From NCBI RefSeq assembly GCF_905171775.1, contig NC_053491.1:221812486-221876485 (forward strand): a DNA stretch of 64,000 nucleotides, written 5' to 3'. A program made the translations under genes and the position numbers. The notes under the pieces are model-generated. The model searched no databases. It saw only the letters and a list, made by a program, of their open reading frames with translations, and was not told where the DNA came from. The DNA is from Rana temporaria (Eukaryota > Chordata > Amphibia > Anura > Ranidae). Numbering within the stretch: the stretch's first letter is position 1; each line of letters starts with the position of its first letter. Shown piece by piece: positions 54,735-63,657 of this stretch.

Positions 54735-55445
54735 CAGTGTTTCTCAACCATTTTACCAAGGAACTGGGGGGCGGGCCTAGTTTGGCATCCTGCGTCTATG
54801 GATGCAAATGCTGGACTCAGGAGCGCGCCTGCAAGATGACCTCTCAAGAGAGCACTTCTCCTAGGGGGTTATACGATGCGGTGAGGAGCTGATAGCTCCG
54901 CCGAGGGACCTCAAAAGAGGAGGCTTCGGGCCACTCGGTGCAAGACGAACTGCACAGTTAAGGTAAGTATGTAAGTAAAAAACAACACGGCTTTACAATC
55001 ACTTTAAAGGAGAAGTCCAGCCTAAGCTTCTTTGGCTGGGCTTTTCCTTTGGGTCACAGGAGTGCAATTCCTTTTGCACTCCTGTGACCCATTTCCAAAA
55101 GACAGCAGACTGAAGTCTGCTCTCTGCTGACGTCACAGGAATCGGTCCAGGCACCGCATCATTCCGACTCTGGGAGTCTGGATCCTCCAGGTGCCTGGAC
55201 TGATGCCCGTCTCAGCCTCTCAGCGAGCCGCTTATAGCCTAACGTGGCCGCTCCCCACCCCTCCACAGCTCAGCGCTCCAGTGAGTGTGGAGGAGCAGAG
55301 AGGAGAGCTGCTGATTTGACAGTCAGCAGCTCTCTGCTTGGGGAGCTGTGAGAACCGAGCCATCAGCGATGTTCGATCCCTCGGTTCTCAGTGTAGAGGT
55401 GACGGGGGACAGATGCAGCATCGGACCAATACTGCATCCACTGAG
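54735..55445. repeat. Repeat cluster: hAT-like end, TTAAAGG repeat, hairpin element
   Basis: CAGTGTTTCTCAACCATTTT at 54735 resembles a hAT terminus, but no right end was found. About 54760-55012 carries an old repeat ending CAATCACTTTAAAGG. From 55013 (AGAAGTCCAGCCTAAGC) another element holds a perfect hairpin, GGGTCACAGGAGTGCAA (55051-55067) with 55074-55090. Non-coding. Confidence 0.55.
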
Positions 55446-56079
55446 GTAAGTATAATGGAGGAAAAAACCCCAAACCCATACTTTTCTTTTACGTATTGCC
55501 CCCTTAGGGTTTGCATGTATTGGCAGCACTGCAAGTCCTGGTGCCTGACTTTTTTCATGGCTAGTCCTATATTGTCATCAGTTTTGCCCTATTCATTGCA
55601 TCACAAGTCACGTGACTTCTTCAGGTGATCCCCTGAAGAAGTCATGTTACCTGTGATGCAACACGTAAGGAAGTGGTGACATCATTGTCAGCTCAGAATA
55701 CAGTGATTCACAGGCACACTGTCGGTCTGTGCGTGTTTTCTGAAGTGCAGTTTATAAACTGTCCACCACTCCACTATTTTTTTTAAAGTGCAGCGGTAGA
55801 GAAGTGGTTAAGATAAAACTTTTAACAAAATGCTAGGTTAATAATTAAATAAAAAATATTTTACTTGTATCTGATTTTTGTTTTTAAAAGCATAATTTGG
55901 AACAAAAAAATTGTTCTTCATAAAATGTTTATCAGGTATTAAGAAACAAAATTTTTTTTAGACAACAGATTTCTGGGGCTTTCTGATTTTTAATAGCTTG
56001 GGAATGCAGCTTATACAACAAAAATTAATTCCCTAAATGGAACAGATAATGAGTAATACATTTGTGTTTTTACACGCAG
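55446..56079. other. End of intron 10, no feature recognised
   Basis: AT-rich. GTCATGTTACCTGTGATGCAACACG near 55641-55665 and TTGCATCACAAGTCACGTGAC near 55597-55617 are loosely complementary. Nothing else. Confidence 0.4.
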
Positions 56080-56203
56080 GTTTATTTGACGTGGCCTGTT
56101 CCTAACTGTGCAGAGGGATGTCCAGGATCTTGGGTTAAAGATGGTTATTGTGACAAAGCTTGCAATAACTCTGCATGTGACTGGGATGGAGGGGATTGCC
56201 TTG
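56080..56203 (+). CDS. GNPTAB: GNPTAB exon 11 (first LNR/Notch repeat)
   Basis: 124 nt between TACACGCAG and GTAAGC; enters in phase 0, exits in phase 1. Reads V-Y-L-T-W-P-V-P-N-C-A-E-G-C-P-G-S-W and D-G-Y-C-D-K-A-C-N-N-S-A-C-D-W-D-G-G-D-C. The six cysteines and the D-W-D-G-G-D-C ending are a complete Lin-12/Notch calcium-binding repeat. In this enzyme the LNRs contribute to recognition of lysosomal substrates (established knowledge). Confidence 0.97.
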
Positions 56204-56856
56204 GTAAGCTCCTACTTTGTCAAATCTTCGCCACAGATTCGAAAATTAAATAAATTTGATGCTTTTTTTTTCATCCTTAAAAGACATTTGTCAATAAATA
56301 TGGACTATAAACACCTTGTCATATATATTTTTGCAGACAAATAGAAAACAATTTATTGAATTATTTAGCAAAATGAAATACAGCTTCCATCAAAGTAGAC
56401 AAAATCCAAGATAGGTGGCACAGTGGATATCCGCGTAAATAGCAGCATCAAGTGTCACATAAATTTATAAGACTTTAAACATTCTCTAGGTCATTCAGAA
56501 AGTTTTACAAGCTCAATCCATATCATGTATCACAGACTTTAAATAGGAAAAGAAACTGAAAATGTTTGCCCAAGAGATAAAAAGTAGCAGAGCAAAGGAG
56601 AGCACATACGTTATCTTGTATAAGGCTAAAACTAAGTTGAAGCGGAAATAAACCCATCCATTTAGCAGTTTCAAAAAACAGTTTGATTTTCGGCACGTGC
56701 CCGTAATGTAACACTCCCATCGGTTGTGCCCTCAACTAAATTGTCAAACCGTCCAATGGCTGGTGTCATAACTGAACACATGTGCAGCATTATGGAAGTT
56801 GTAGATTAAACACATACAGTCCTCCTCTGTGAGTTCAGGGATATCTCCTTGCTAAG
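56204..56856. other. Intron 11, first part, no feature recognised
   Basis: AT-rich. Minus-strand frame 56523-56735 has no domain or splice support. Confidence 0.4.
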
Positions 56857-57279
56857 GCCCCTTTCACACTGGGGCGGGAGCCGCGGTGGCGGTATAGCGC
56901 CGCTAAAAATAGCGGCACTATACCGTCGGATTTGCCGCAGGATTCGGCAGCTAGCAGTGTGGTATTAACCCCTGCTAGCGGCCGATAAAGGGTTAATACT
57001 GCCCGCAATGCGCCTCTGCAGAGGCGCATTGCGGGCGGTATTGCCGCGGTTTCCTATTGTTTTAAATGGGAAGGAGCGGTATACATACCGCTCCTCTCAC
57101 CGCTCCAAAGATGCTGCTAGCAGGAGTTTTTCTTTCTCTCCTGCCAGCGCATCGCCTCAGTGTGAAAGCCCTCCGGCTTTCACATTGAGGTTGCTGGGCA
57201 GGAGTTTTTCAGGCAGTATAGCAGTGCTATTTTTAGCGATGTACCGCCTGAAAAATTCCTCAGTGTGAAAAGGGGTCTA
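56857..57279. mobile_element. MITE with CCCCTTTCACACTG ends
   Basis: Left GGCCCCTTTCACACTGGGGC and right CAGTGTGAAAAGGGGTC are inverted. Inside, AATGCGCCTCTGCAGAGGCGCATT (57007-57030) is a perfect 24-bp palindrome, with GAGCGGTATACATACCGCTC further on. GC-rich. Non-coding. Confidence 0.85.
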
Positions 57280-57289
57280 ATGCGCATAC

Positions 57290-57560
57290 AAAAAGAAAAC
57301 AGGATTTTTGTATTAGCTGTAAAATCATTTTCTTTAAGTTCATTGTGGGACATGGGTCACACCTCTGTATTTGTGGCCTTACGTTCGGCACTGCTTTCTT
57401 AGTTTCCAAATCCTCCTGTAGGTGGCAGTATAACTCAAATGTCTCGGAATTCTGTGGCGACAATTGTTTCGAATAGAGTGGAGAGAGATTTGAACACCTG
57501 TCGGTTTTTTTTCTGCTGTCTGTGCCTCTGTTAGGGAGGTTCACCCTCTATTTTCTTTAT
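57290..57560. mobile_element. Divergent DIRS terminal/internal-complementary fragment
   Basis: CAGGATTTTTGTATTAGCTG, TAAAATCATTTTCTTTAAGT and TCATTGTGGGACATGGGTCA follow the order of the copy-2 segment 25490-25560. That segment reads AGGGATTTTTTAATACAGCT, TAAAATCCTTTTCTTGGAGT, ACATCACGGGACACAGAG. It looks like a lone end of an older or different DIRS subfamily. Confidence 0.55.
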
Positions 57561-57856
57561 TATCAAAAGTGAAAGTAAAAGAAAATATTTATTTTTTATT
57601 TTTTGATTGACACCAGAACAGTTATAGAGGTTAAATCTTCCATTGAAGACACTAGTTCTGGTATTCCCTTACTTTGCGGGATCTTCTGTTTTAAATATGG
57701 GACAGAAAGTGATGGGAAATGTTCCCAATGGAACACACACAACAGCAAACCGACAGGGGTTATAACCCTTCTCTACTCTACCTGAAATGAAAAGTAAAGT
57801 TTTGCCTTTAGCTCTTCTTTAACAGGAAATTGTCCCTGGATAGTTTGTGGCAGACC

Positions 57857-58147
57857 CAGGGGCGGACTGACCATTGAGTCACTCGGGCACTGCCCGAGGG
57901 CCCCATGCCACTAGGGGGCCCCATCCGGGTTGCCAGGCTCAGTAAAACCAGGGACAGTATGTAAAAATCAGTTTTTTTTAGATCTGTCCCTGATATGTCC
58001 GAAAATGACATGCTTTTAATGTGAATATCCCAAGATTTTAGCTGCCCGCCTCTGCACTACCTCCTGGCGTGGTGGTCATCTGTAAGCCAGAGGGGCCCCA
58101 TAATCTTCTATTGCCCAGGGGCCCCATGAGTTGTCAGTCCGCCCCTG
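57857..58147. mobile_element. hAT-type MITE, 291 bp, perfect 8-bp target duplication
   Basis: Starts CAGGGGCGGACTGACCATTG and ends GTTGTCAGTCCGCCCCTG. GGCAGACC occurs at 57849-57856 and 58148-58155, an exact 8-bp duplication. Internal arms GAGGGCCCCATGCC and GGGGCCCCATGAG. Non-coding, in intron 11. Confidence 0.93.
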
Positions 58148-58292
58148 GGCAGACCATAGTTGTTGTTTTAATGATGTGACTAGACAATTTTATATGCCAA
58201 TTTGACATGTCTATACATTTAGATTATTGTAGCTTCCTTTATGTAAACATGTTATGATTTGTTAAAGAATTGTTTTTTCCCCACTCCTATAG

Positions 58293-58493
58293 GTAACACA
58301 GCAGCTGGTCGTTTTGCACCAGCCCTTGCTGGAGGAAGTATTCTGAATGGACAAGCCTGGCAGCCTGGAGTGGGAATAAGTGGCACTTCCTATTGTAATC
58401 AAGGCTGTGCTAATTCATGGCTTGCTGACAAGTTCTGTGACCAAGCCTGCAATGTGCTCAACTGTGGATTTGACGCTGGCGATTGTGGACAAG
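58293..58493 (+). CDS. GNPTAB: GNPTAB exon 12 (second LNR/Notch repeat)
   Basis: Acceptor TCCTATAG, donor GTGAAG, 201 nt, phase 1 in and out. After a variable Gly/Ala-rich linker (G-N-T-A-A-G-R-F-A-P and A-L-A-G-G-S) it reads S-Y-C-N-Q-G-C-A-N-S-W-L-A-D-K-F-C-D-Q-A-C and C-G-F-D-A-G-D-C-G-Q. The six-cysteine LNR is nearly identical to the human one. The linker differs greatly from the human Gly-rich linker. The frame runs a few codons into the intron before a stop, which is not biologically meaningful. Confidence 0.97.
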
Positions 58494-58797
58494 GTGAAGT
58501 AGATTAAAGTGTTTTTGCTGTTTCAGGAATTCTTAGGAAACATTAAGGGCTCATGCACACTGCATCTTAAATAAGTTGCTCCTACAAGCTTTTGAGCCTT
58601 TTTGACCTCTCTTTTTTTTTCTGCCTGGAAACTCCCCTCTATGTTGGCCAATAAAGGTATCCATTTCAAAACCGTCTTATCATTTAGTCACTCTCACCCA
58701 CCTCATTCAATGTCCCGAAATCCCCCCTCTTTGCTACGATATGGGGATGAAGATGTGTTCCCGCACGTTTCATTCAAAGCCCCAAATTTTTCCTCTT

Positions 58798-58990
58798 ACA
58801 GTTGTGCTCATAAGTTTACCTACCCTGGCAGAATTTATGATTTGCCCATTTTTCAGAGAATATTAATGATAACACAAAACCTTCTCTTTGACTCATAGTT
58901 GGTGTTTGGCTAAAGCCATTTATTATCAATTAACGATGTTTACTCTTTAAATCATAATCACAACAGAAACTACTCAAATGACCCTGATCA
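58798..58990. mobile_element. Tc1-like 5' end fragment, same family as 36135
   Basis: GTTGTGCTCATAAGTTTACC, GAATGATAACACAAAA-like text, GTTGGTGTTTGGCTAAAGCC and ACTCAAATGACCCTGATCA match 36135-36320 in order. No transposase coding sequence remains. Lies in intron 12. Confidence 0.75.
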
Positions 58991-59321
58991 CTACCTGTTT
59001 CAGAGACAAAAATAGGATTGTGTGGGGAAATCCCATCTCTGAACTCTGTCACTTTAATAAGTGTCTCCATTGGGAAATTTACCCTCAACCTTGACCATAA
59101 CACCCAGCTGTCAACCATGGAAGTTGGTTGAAATTTGCATTAGGATTCTGCACTCAGAGCTTAGTAGGAACGAAAACCTGATGCAGTTATGAGAAGGGGC
59201 TTGCTTTTGTATACACTTACCGCTTTGTTCATCATATGACTTCAGGTACATTTATTCACTTGATTGTGCAAAACCTTTATCCCTAATGCTGATAAAATGA
59301 ACCTGTGTATTTTATTTGCAG

Positions 59322-60268
59322 ATCATCTTGGAGAATTATACAAGATAAACTTTCTCCAAAACCAGACCCGTTATGTTGTTCCTAAAGGGGAAAGTTTGCC
59401 CTACTTCAGCTTTGCTGACATAGCTAAGAAAGCAGTGGAGGGAAGCTATAGTGAAAACCCAATTATTCGCCATGCTTCTATTGCTAATAAGTGGAAAACT
59501 GTTCATCTGATCATGTATTCTGGAATGAACGCTACTGTAATTCATTTTAACCTCAGCTTTCATGATCAGAATGACAAAGAGTTTAAAATGCAGATTTTTA
59601 TCGATGTTGACACAACCGAAGAACAAAAACTTAATATTACACCATCTTTACAAGAAAAGAGGGATATAGTAAGCACAACGCTTACCCCAGAAGCAGAAAT
59701 GCTGTTCGAGGACATTCCTGAAGAAGACCGGTTCCCAAAGCTCAAGAAGGAGAAACAAGATGAAGAAATCCATATACCATATATGAATGTATCTGCTCTT
59801 CCAAACAGTATACAGCTGGCCCTACAGGATCTTGACCTGAAGCTTAGCAAAGGTGACATCACATGGAAAGGGTACAACATGTCAAAAGTGGCTTTACTTA
59901 AACAATTTGGTAGCATCAAGCCACAGACAGAGCAAGTTTTATATGCCACCAAACAGGGGATCAATTTAGCACACATATCTAAAAGCAAAATGGTAACTGA
60001 AAACAAGGCTGTTTCCAAGAAAATTACCTTTAAATCAAGAGAACTAGGGCATGAAAATGGGAAATCTACCACGAACAAGGAATCCCAGCTTAAGTTCAGT
60101 GCCCTGGGCTTCAAGGTTTCCAGATTGCCTGGAGATGTAATCAACCAAGAACCTGAAATACCTAAGGAAGACAAGTTTGTTCAAGGAAGGAAACTCCATA
60201 GTTATCAGCCAGTTTATGAAGGATCCTTACCATGGGAAAAAAGAAAGTATTTTAAGGACCTCTTTGAT
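59322..60268 (+). CDS. GNPTAB: GNPTAB exon 13 (large middle exon, substrate-recognition region)
   Basis: 947 nt between TTATTTGCAG and GTAAGT, phase 1 in and phase 0 out, 316 codons. The start (D-H-L-G-E-L-Y-K) and the blocks P-Y-F-S-F-A-D and N-P-I-I-R-H-A-S-I-A-N-K-W-K-T are strongly conserved. So are F-E-D-I-P, G-D-I-T-x-K-G-Y-N and L-P-W-E-K. Sequons include N-A-T, N-L-S, N-I-T, N-V-S and N-M-S. The part between G-Y-N-M-S-K and G-R-K-L-H is highly divergent and appears shorter than the human exon as I remember it. The codon at human G-E-C-L-P-Y-F reads Ser (G-E-S-L-P-Y-F). This exon covers the region called DMAP1-binding-like in mammals. Confidence 0.97.
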
Positions 60269-60499
60269 GTAAGTAACAATTTCTGGTGGCATAGTCACAA
60301 TTCGCTATGATATTTGAATTATACTGTTTTTTTCATTTCCCTTCAGTCCCTTCCTTTTTTTTTTTTGTAGTGTAGGGGAAGACCAAACCCCATCGCAGAA
60401 ACACAGATCTGTCTTCCTCTAGTCAAAGAATTATCAACGCAGTTAGAAAGCACTCCCTAGGAGCACACCTAACCCTTTGAGCATCCCTGATGTTAACCC

Positions 60500-60880
60500 C
60501 TTCCTTGCCAATGACATTTGTACAGTGACGGTGCTTTTTTTTTTTTTTTCTAGCACTGATCACTGTATTGGTGTCGCTGGTCCCCAAAAAGTGTCCAATT
60601 TGACTGCCACAATGTCACAGTCCTGCTAAAAATCACTGAATGTCGCCATTACTAGTAAAAAAAAAAAAAAATGTATAAATGTATCCCATAGTTTGTAGCT
60701 ATTTGAAGCAGCAAGCTGCCCATAGTATAGATGCCAGCGCCGCCAAGGGAGGACACAGGGTGAGGTACACTGCTGGATCTTGGGACAGGTGAGTGGCTGT
60801 TAAAAGTCAACAGCTACATTTTTTTTGTAGCTGCTGATTTTTAAAAAACACAAATATGACAAACTTCACTTTAAAGAGGA
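60500..60880. repeat. Two old repeat fragments in intron 13
   Basis: 60500-60660 (CACTGATCACTGTATTGGTG, TGCCACAATGTCACAGTC) belongs to the CCACTT/AAGTGG family. 60705-60880 (AGTCAACAGCTACA / TGTAGCTGCTGATTT) belongs to the 32701-33222 family. Confidence 0.55.
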
Positions 60881-60985
60881 ACTGAACTCTGTGACCAAAA
60901 ATAAAGATGAACAGAAGGCAAATGACTGATCATGAGTATAGCCTGTGGTATCCCTGTAGCTTATATTTTCCACATTACTGAGTTA

Positions 60986-60990
<5 letters not shown>

Positions 60991-61027
<37 letters not shown>
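60991..61027. repeat. (AT)n microsatellite
   Basis: About 18 AT units, intron 13. Confidence 0.95.
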
Positions 61028-61030
<3 letters not shown>

Positions 61031-61353
61031 TGTTACAACTTCTTAAATTGTCACATAAGTGATGTTGCATTTAATACGCTTTACATACTGCCTGAAATTA
61101 CAATATCACTGTGTAGTCTGTAATTTCTCTGCAACTTTTGTAGTGACTGCTGAAATGAATATACAAATAGAGCTTGAATATATGACAAGTAATACAAGTT
61201 CACAGGCATGACTGATCCTCTGATGACATTTACTGAGGCCCTGTCACTGCTGTCTTCAGCTAGTTGGTCCTGTAGGGTAACCCAAGTACTCTTGTTATTT
61301 ATTGTCAGATGAGCAACCACATAAAACCATCTATTAATCATTCTGTCTTTCAG

Positions 61354-61553
61354 GAGAGAGATGCTCTACTCGGTGAACTTTCTTATATCACCAATGGTAA
61401 GAAAGTTGGCAGGAAACTTCAAGACACATTTGCCGATTCCCTCCGTCATGTGAATAAACTCCTTAATGGTAAATTTGGCTTCACGTCTCGGAAAGTTCCT
61501 GCTCACATGCCACACATGATTGACCGTATCGTTATGCAAGAACTTCAGGATTT
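61354..61553 (+). CDS. GNPTAB: GNPTAB exon 14 (site-1-protease region and start of Stealth CR3)
   Basis: 200 nt between GTCTTTCAG and GTAAGT, phase 0 in and phase 2 out. Reads E-R-D-A-L-L-G-E-L-S-Y-I-T-N-G-K-K-V, then G-R-K-L-Q-D-T-F-A-D-S-L-R and G-F-T-S-R-K-V-P-A-H-M-P-H-M-I-D-R-I. The alpha/beta precursor is cut by site-1 protease after R-Q-L-K (human Lys928/Asp929, from memory). Here R-K-L-Q precedes the same Asp, with Arg at 61411-61413, Gln at 61420-61422 and Asp at 61423-61425. The V-P-A-H-M-P-H-M-I-D block begins CR3. Confidence 0.97.
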
Positions 61554-61769
61554 GTAAGTATACTTGTCACCAGGTGGCTGGCTCAGATGAAGTGCCTTCT
61601 CCCCTCTCTTGACAGCTTTTCTTTCCGTTTGAAGTTGTAGCCAGCATTCTAAATACCACAATAATTATGTTCCCTATACATCGCTATGCTCACACGATAA
61701 TGTAAAGTATATTATTTCGGGGTGATGTTCTGGACTTTTAGTAGCTATCACAGCAAGCTGATTTTTTTT

Positions 61770-62645
61770 TTTATGCCATCAATTGTCGCCACTGTGCCCA
61801 TCACACGCAGCCACTGTGCTAACGCATGCAGCCACTTGTGCCAACACACGCAGCCACTGTGCCACCACACGCAGCCACTGTGCCACCATAAATTGTCGCC
61901 ACTGTGCCAATCACATGCAGCCACTGTGCCAATCACATGCAGCCACTGTGCCAATCACATGCAGCCAACTGTGCCCATCAAACGCAGCCACTGTGCCAAT
62001 CACACGCAGCCACTGTGCAATCAATTGTCGCCACTGTTCCCAAACGCAGCCACTGTGCCAATCACACGCAGCCACTGTGCCAATCACACGCAGCCACTGT
62101 GCCAATCACATGCAGCCACTGTGCCCATCAAACGCAGCCACTGTGCCCATCAAACGCAGCCACTGTGCCTATCACACGCAGCCACTGTGCAATCAATTGT
62201 CGCCACTGTTCCCAAACGCAGCCACTGTGCCAATCACACGCAGCCACTGTGCCAATCACACGCAGCCACTGTGCCAATCACACGCAGCCACTGTGCCAAT
62301 CACACGCAGCCACTGTGCCCATCAAATGCAGCCACTGTGCCCATCAAATGCAGCCACTGTGCCAATCACACGCAGCCACTGTGCCAATAACACGCAGCCA
62401 CTCTGCCCATCAAACGCAGCCACTCTGCCCATCAAACGCAGCCACTGTGCCAATCACACGCAGCCACTGTGCCCATCAAACGCAGCCACAGTGCCATCAC
62501 ATGCAGCCACTGTGCCAACACACGCAGTCACTGTGCCATCAATTGTTGCCACTGTGCCATCAATTGTCGCCACTGTGCCCATCAAACGCAACCACTGTGC
62601 CATCACACGCAGCCACTGTGCCATCACACGCAGCCACTGTTTAAT
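61770..62645. repeat. 22-bp-unit minisatellite (about 40 units)
   Basis: The unit is close to AATCACACGCAGCCACTGTGCC. Variants include CATCAAACGCAGCCACTGTGCC, ACATGCAG and AATTGTCGCCACTGT. Variants alternate irregularly. Because 22 is not a multiple of three and the unit lacks stops, long frames appear in all three forward frames; these are not genes. Lies in GNPTAB intron 14. Confidence 0.95.
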
Positions 62646-62673
62646 CAATTGTTATTGATTAAACAGTGGCTGC
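62630..62673. repeat. Perfect 19-bp hairpin joining two minisatellites
   Basis: 62630-62648 (GCAGCCACTGTTTAATCAA) is exactly complementary to 62655-62673, with loop TTGTTA. The left arm is the last unit of the 22-bp array; the right arm abuts the first 31-bp unit. Confidence 0.95.
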
Positions 62674-63657
62674 CTGTCCCCCTCCTGTGTCATGTCCCCA
62701 GCGTCTGTCCCCCTCCTGTGTCATGTCCCCAGCGTCTGTCCCCCTCCTGTGTCATGTCCCCAGCGTCTGTCCCCCTCCTGTGTCATGTCCCCAGCGTCTG
62801 TCCCCCTCCTGTGCCATGTCCCCAGCGTCTGTCCCCCTCCTGTGCCATGTCCCCAGCTTCTGTCCCCCTCCTGTGTCATGTCCCTAGCGTCTGTCCCCCT
62901 CCTGTGTCATGTCCCTAGCGTCTGTCCCCCTCCTGTGTCATGTCCCCAGCGTCTGTCCCCCTCCTGTGTCATGTCCCCAGCGTCTGTCCCCCTCCTGTGT
63001 CATGTCCCCAGCGTCTGTCCCCCTCCTGTGTCATGTCCCCAGCATCTGTCCCCCTCCTGTGTCATGTCCCCAGCATCTGTCCCCCTCCTGTGTCATGTCC
63101 CCAGCGTCTGTCCCCCTCCTGTGTCATGTCCCCAGCGTCTGTCCCCCTCCTGCGTCATGTCCCCAGCCTCTGTCCCCCTCCTGCGTCATGTCCCCAGCCT
63201 CTGTCCCCCTCCTGTGTCATGTCCCCAGCCTCTGTCCCCCTCCTGTGTCATGTCCCCAGCCTCTGTCCCCCTCCTGTGTCATGTCCCCAGCCTCTGTCCC
63301 CCTCCTGTGTCATGTCCCCAGCCTCTGTCCCCCTCCTGTGTCATGTCCCCAGCCTCTGTCCCCCTCCTGTGTCATGTCCCCAGCCTCTGTCCCCCTCCTG
63401 TGTCATGTCCCCAGCCTCTGTCCCCCTCCTGTGTCATGTCCCCAGCCTCTGTCCCCCTCCTGTGTCATGTCCCCAGCCTCTGTCCCCCTCCTGTGTCATG
63501 TCCCCAGCCTCTGTCCCCCTCCTGTGTCATGTCCCCAGCCTCTGTCCCCCTCCTGTGTCATGTCCCCAGCCTCTGTCCCCCTCCTGTGCCATGTCCCCAG
63601 CCTCTGTCCCCCTCCTGTGCCATGTCCCCAGCCTCTGTCCCCCTCCTGTGCCATGTC
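62673..63657. repeat. 31-bp-unit minisatellite (about 32 units)
   Basis: The unit is TCTGTCCCCCTCCTGTGTCA followed by TGTCCCCAGCG. Units are almost identical and strictly 31 bp apart. The last variable bases read CGT at the left end, CAT at two middle junctions and CCT throughout the right half, from 63166 on. It is C-rich on this strand. The 339-residue frame across it is an artefact of a stop-free 31-mer. Confidence 0.97.

Larger units (their letters stand above)
9193..61553 (+). other. GNPTAB: GNPTAB gene, internal part (exons 4-14 by mammalian numbering)
   Basis: GNPTAB encodes the alpha/beta precursor of UDP-GlcNAc:lysosomal-enzyme GlcNAc-1-phosphotransferase, a Golgi membrane enzyme that adds GlcNAc-1-phosphate to mannose on lysosomal hydrolases (established knowledge). 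Eleven exons were found by matching translated segments to the remembered vertebrate protein, then fixing borders by AG/GT sites. Phases agree at all ten internal junctions and no stop interrupts the joined frame, so the gene looks functional. Introns range from about 0.8 kb (12-13) to 20 kb (7-8); much of the excess is transposon sequence. Exons 1-3 (signal anchor, Stealth CR1) and exons after 14 (rest of CR3, EF-hand-like region, CR4, second membrane span) are not in the window. Confidence 0.97.

Noticed and set aside
61770..62645. Regular short repeats that could be taken for a CRISPR array
   Set aside because: Units are contiguous without unique spacers, and the host is a vertebrate; this is a minisatellite.
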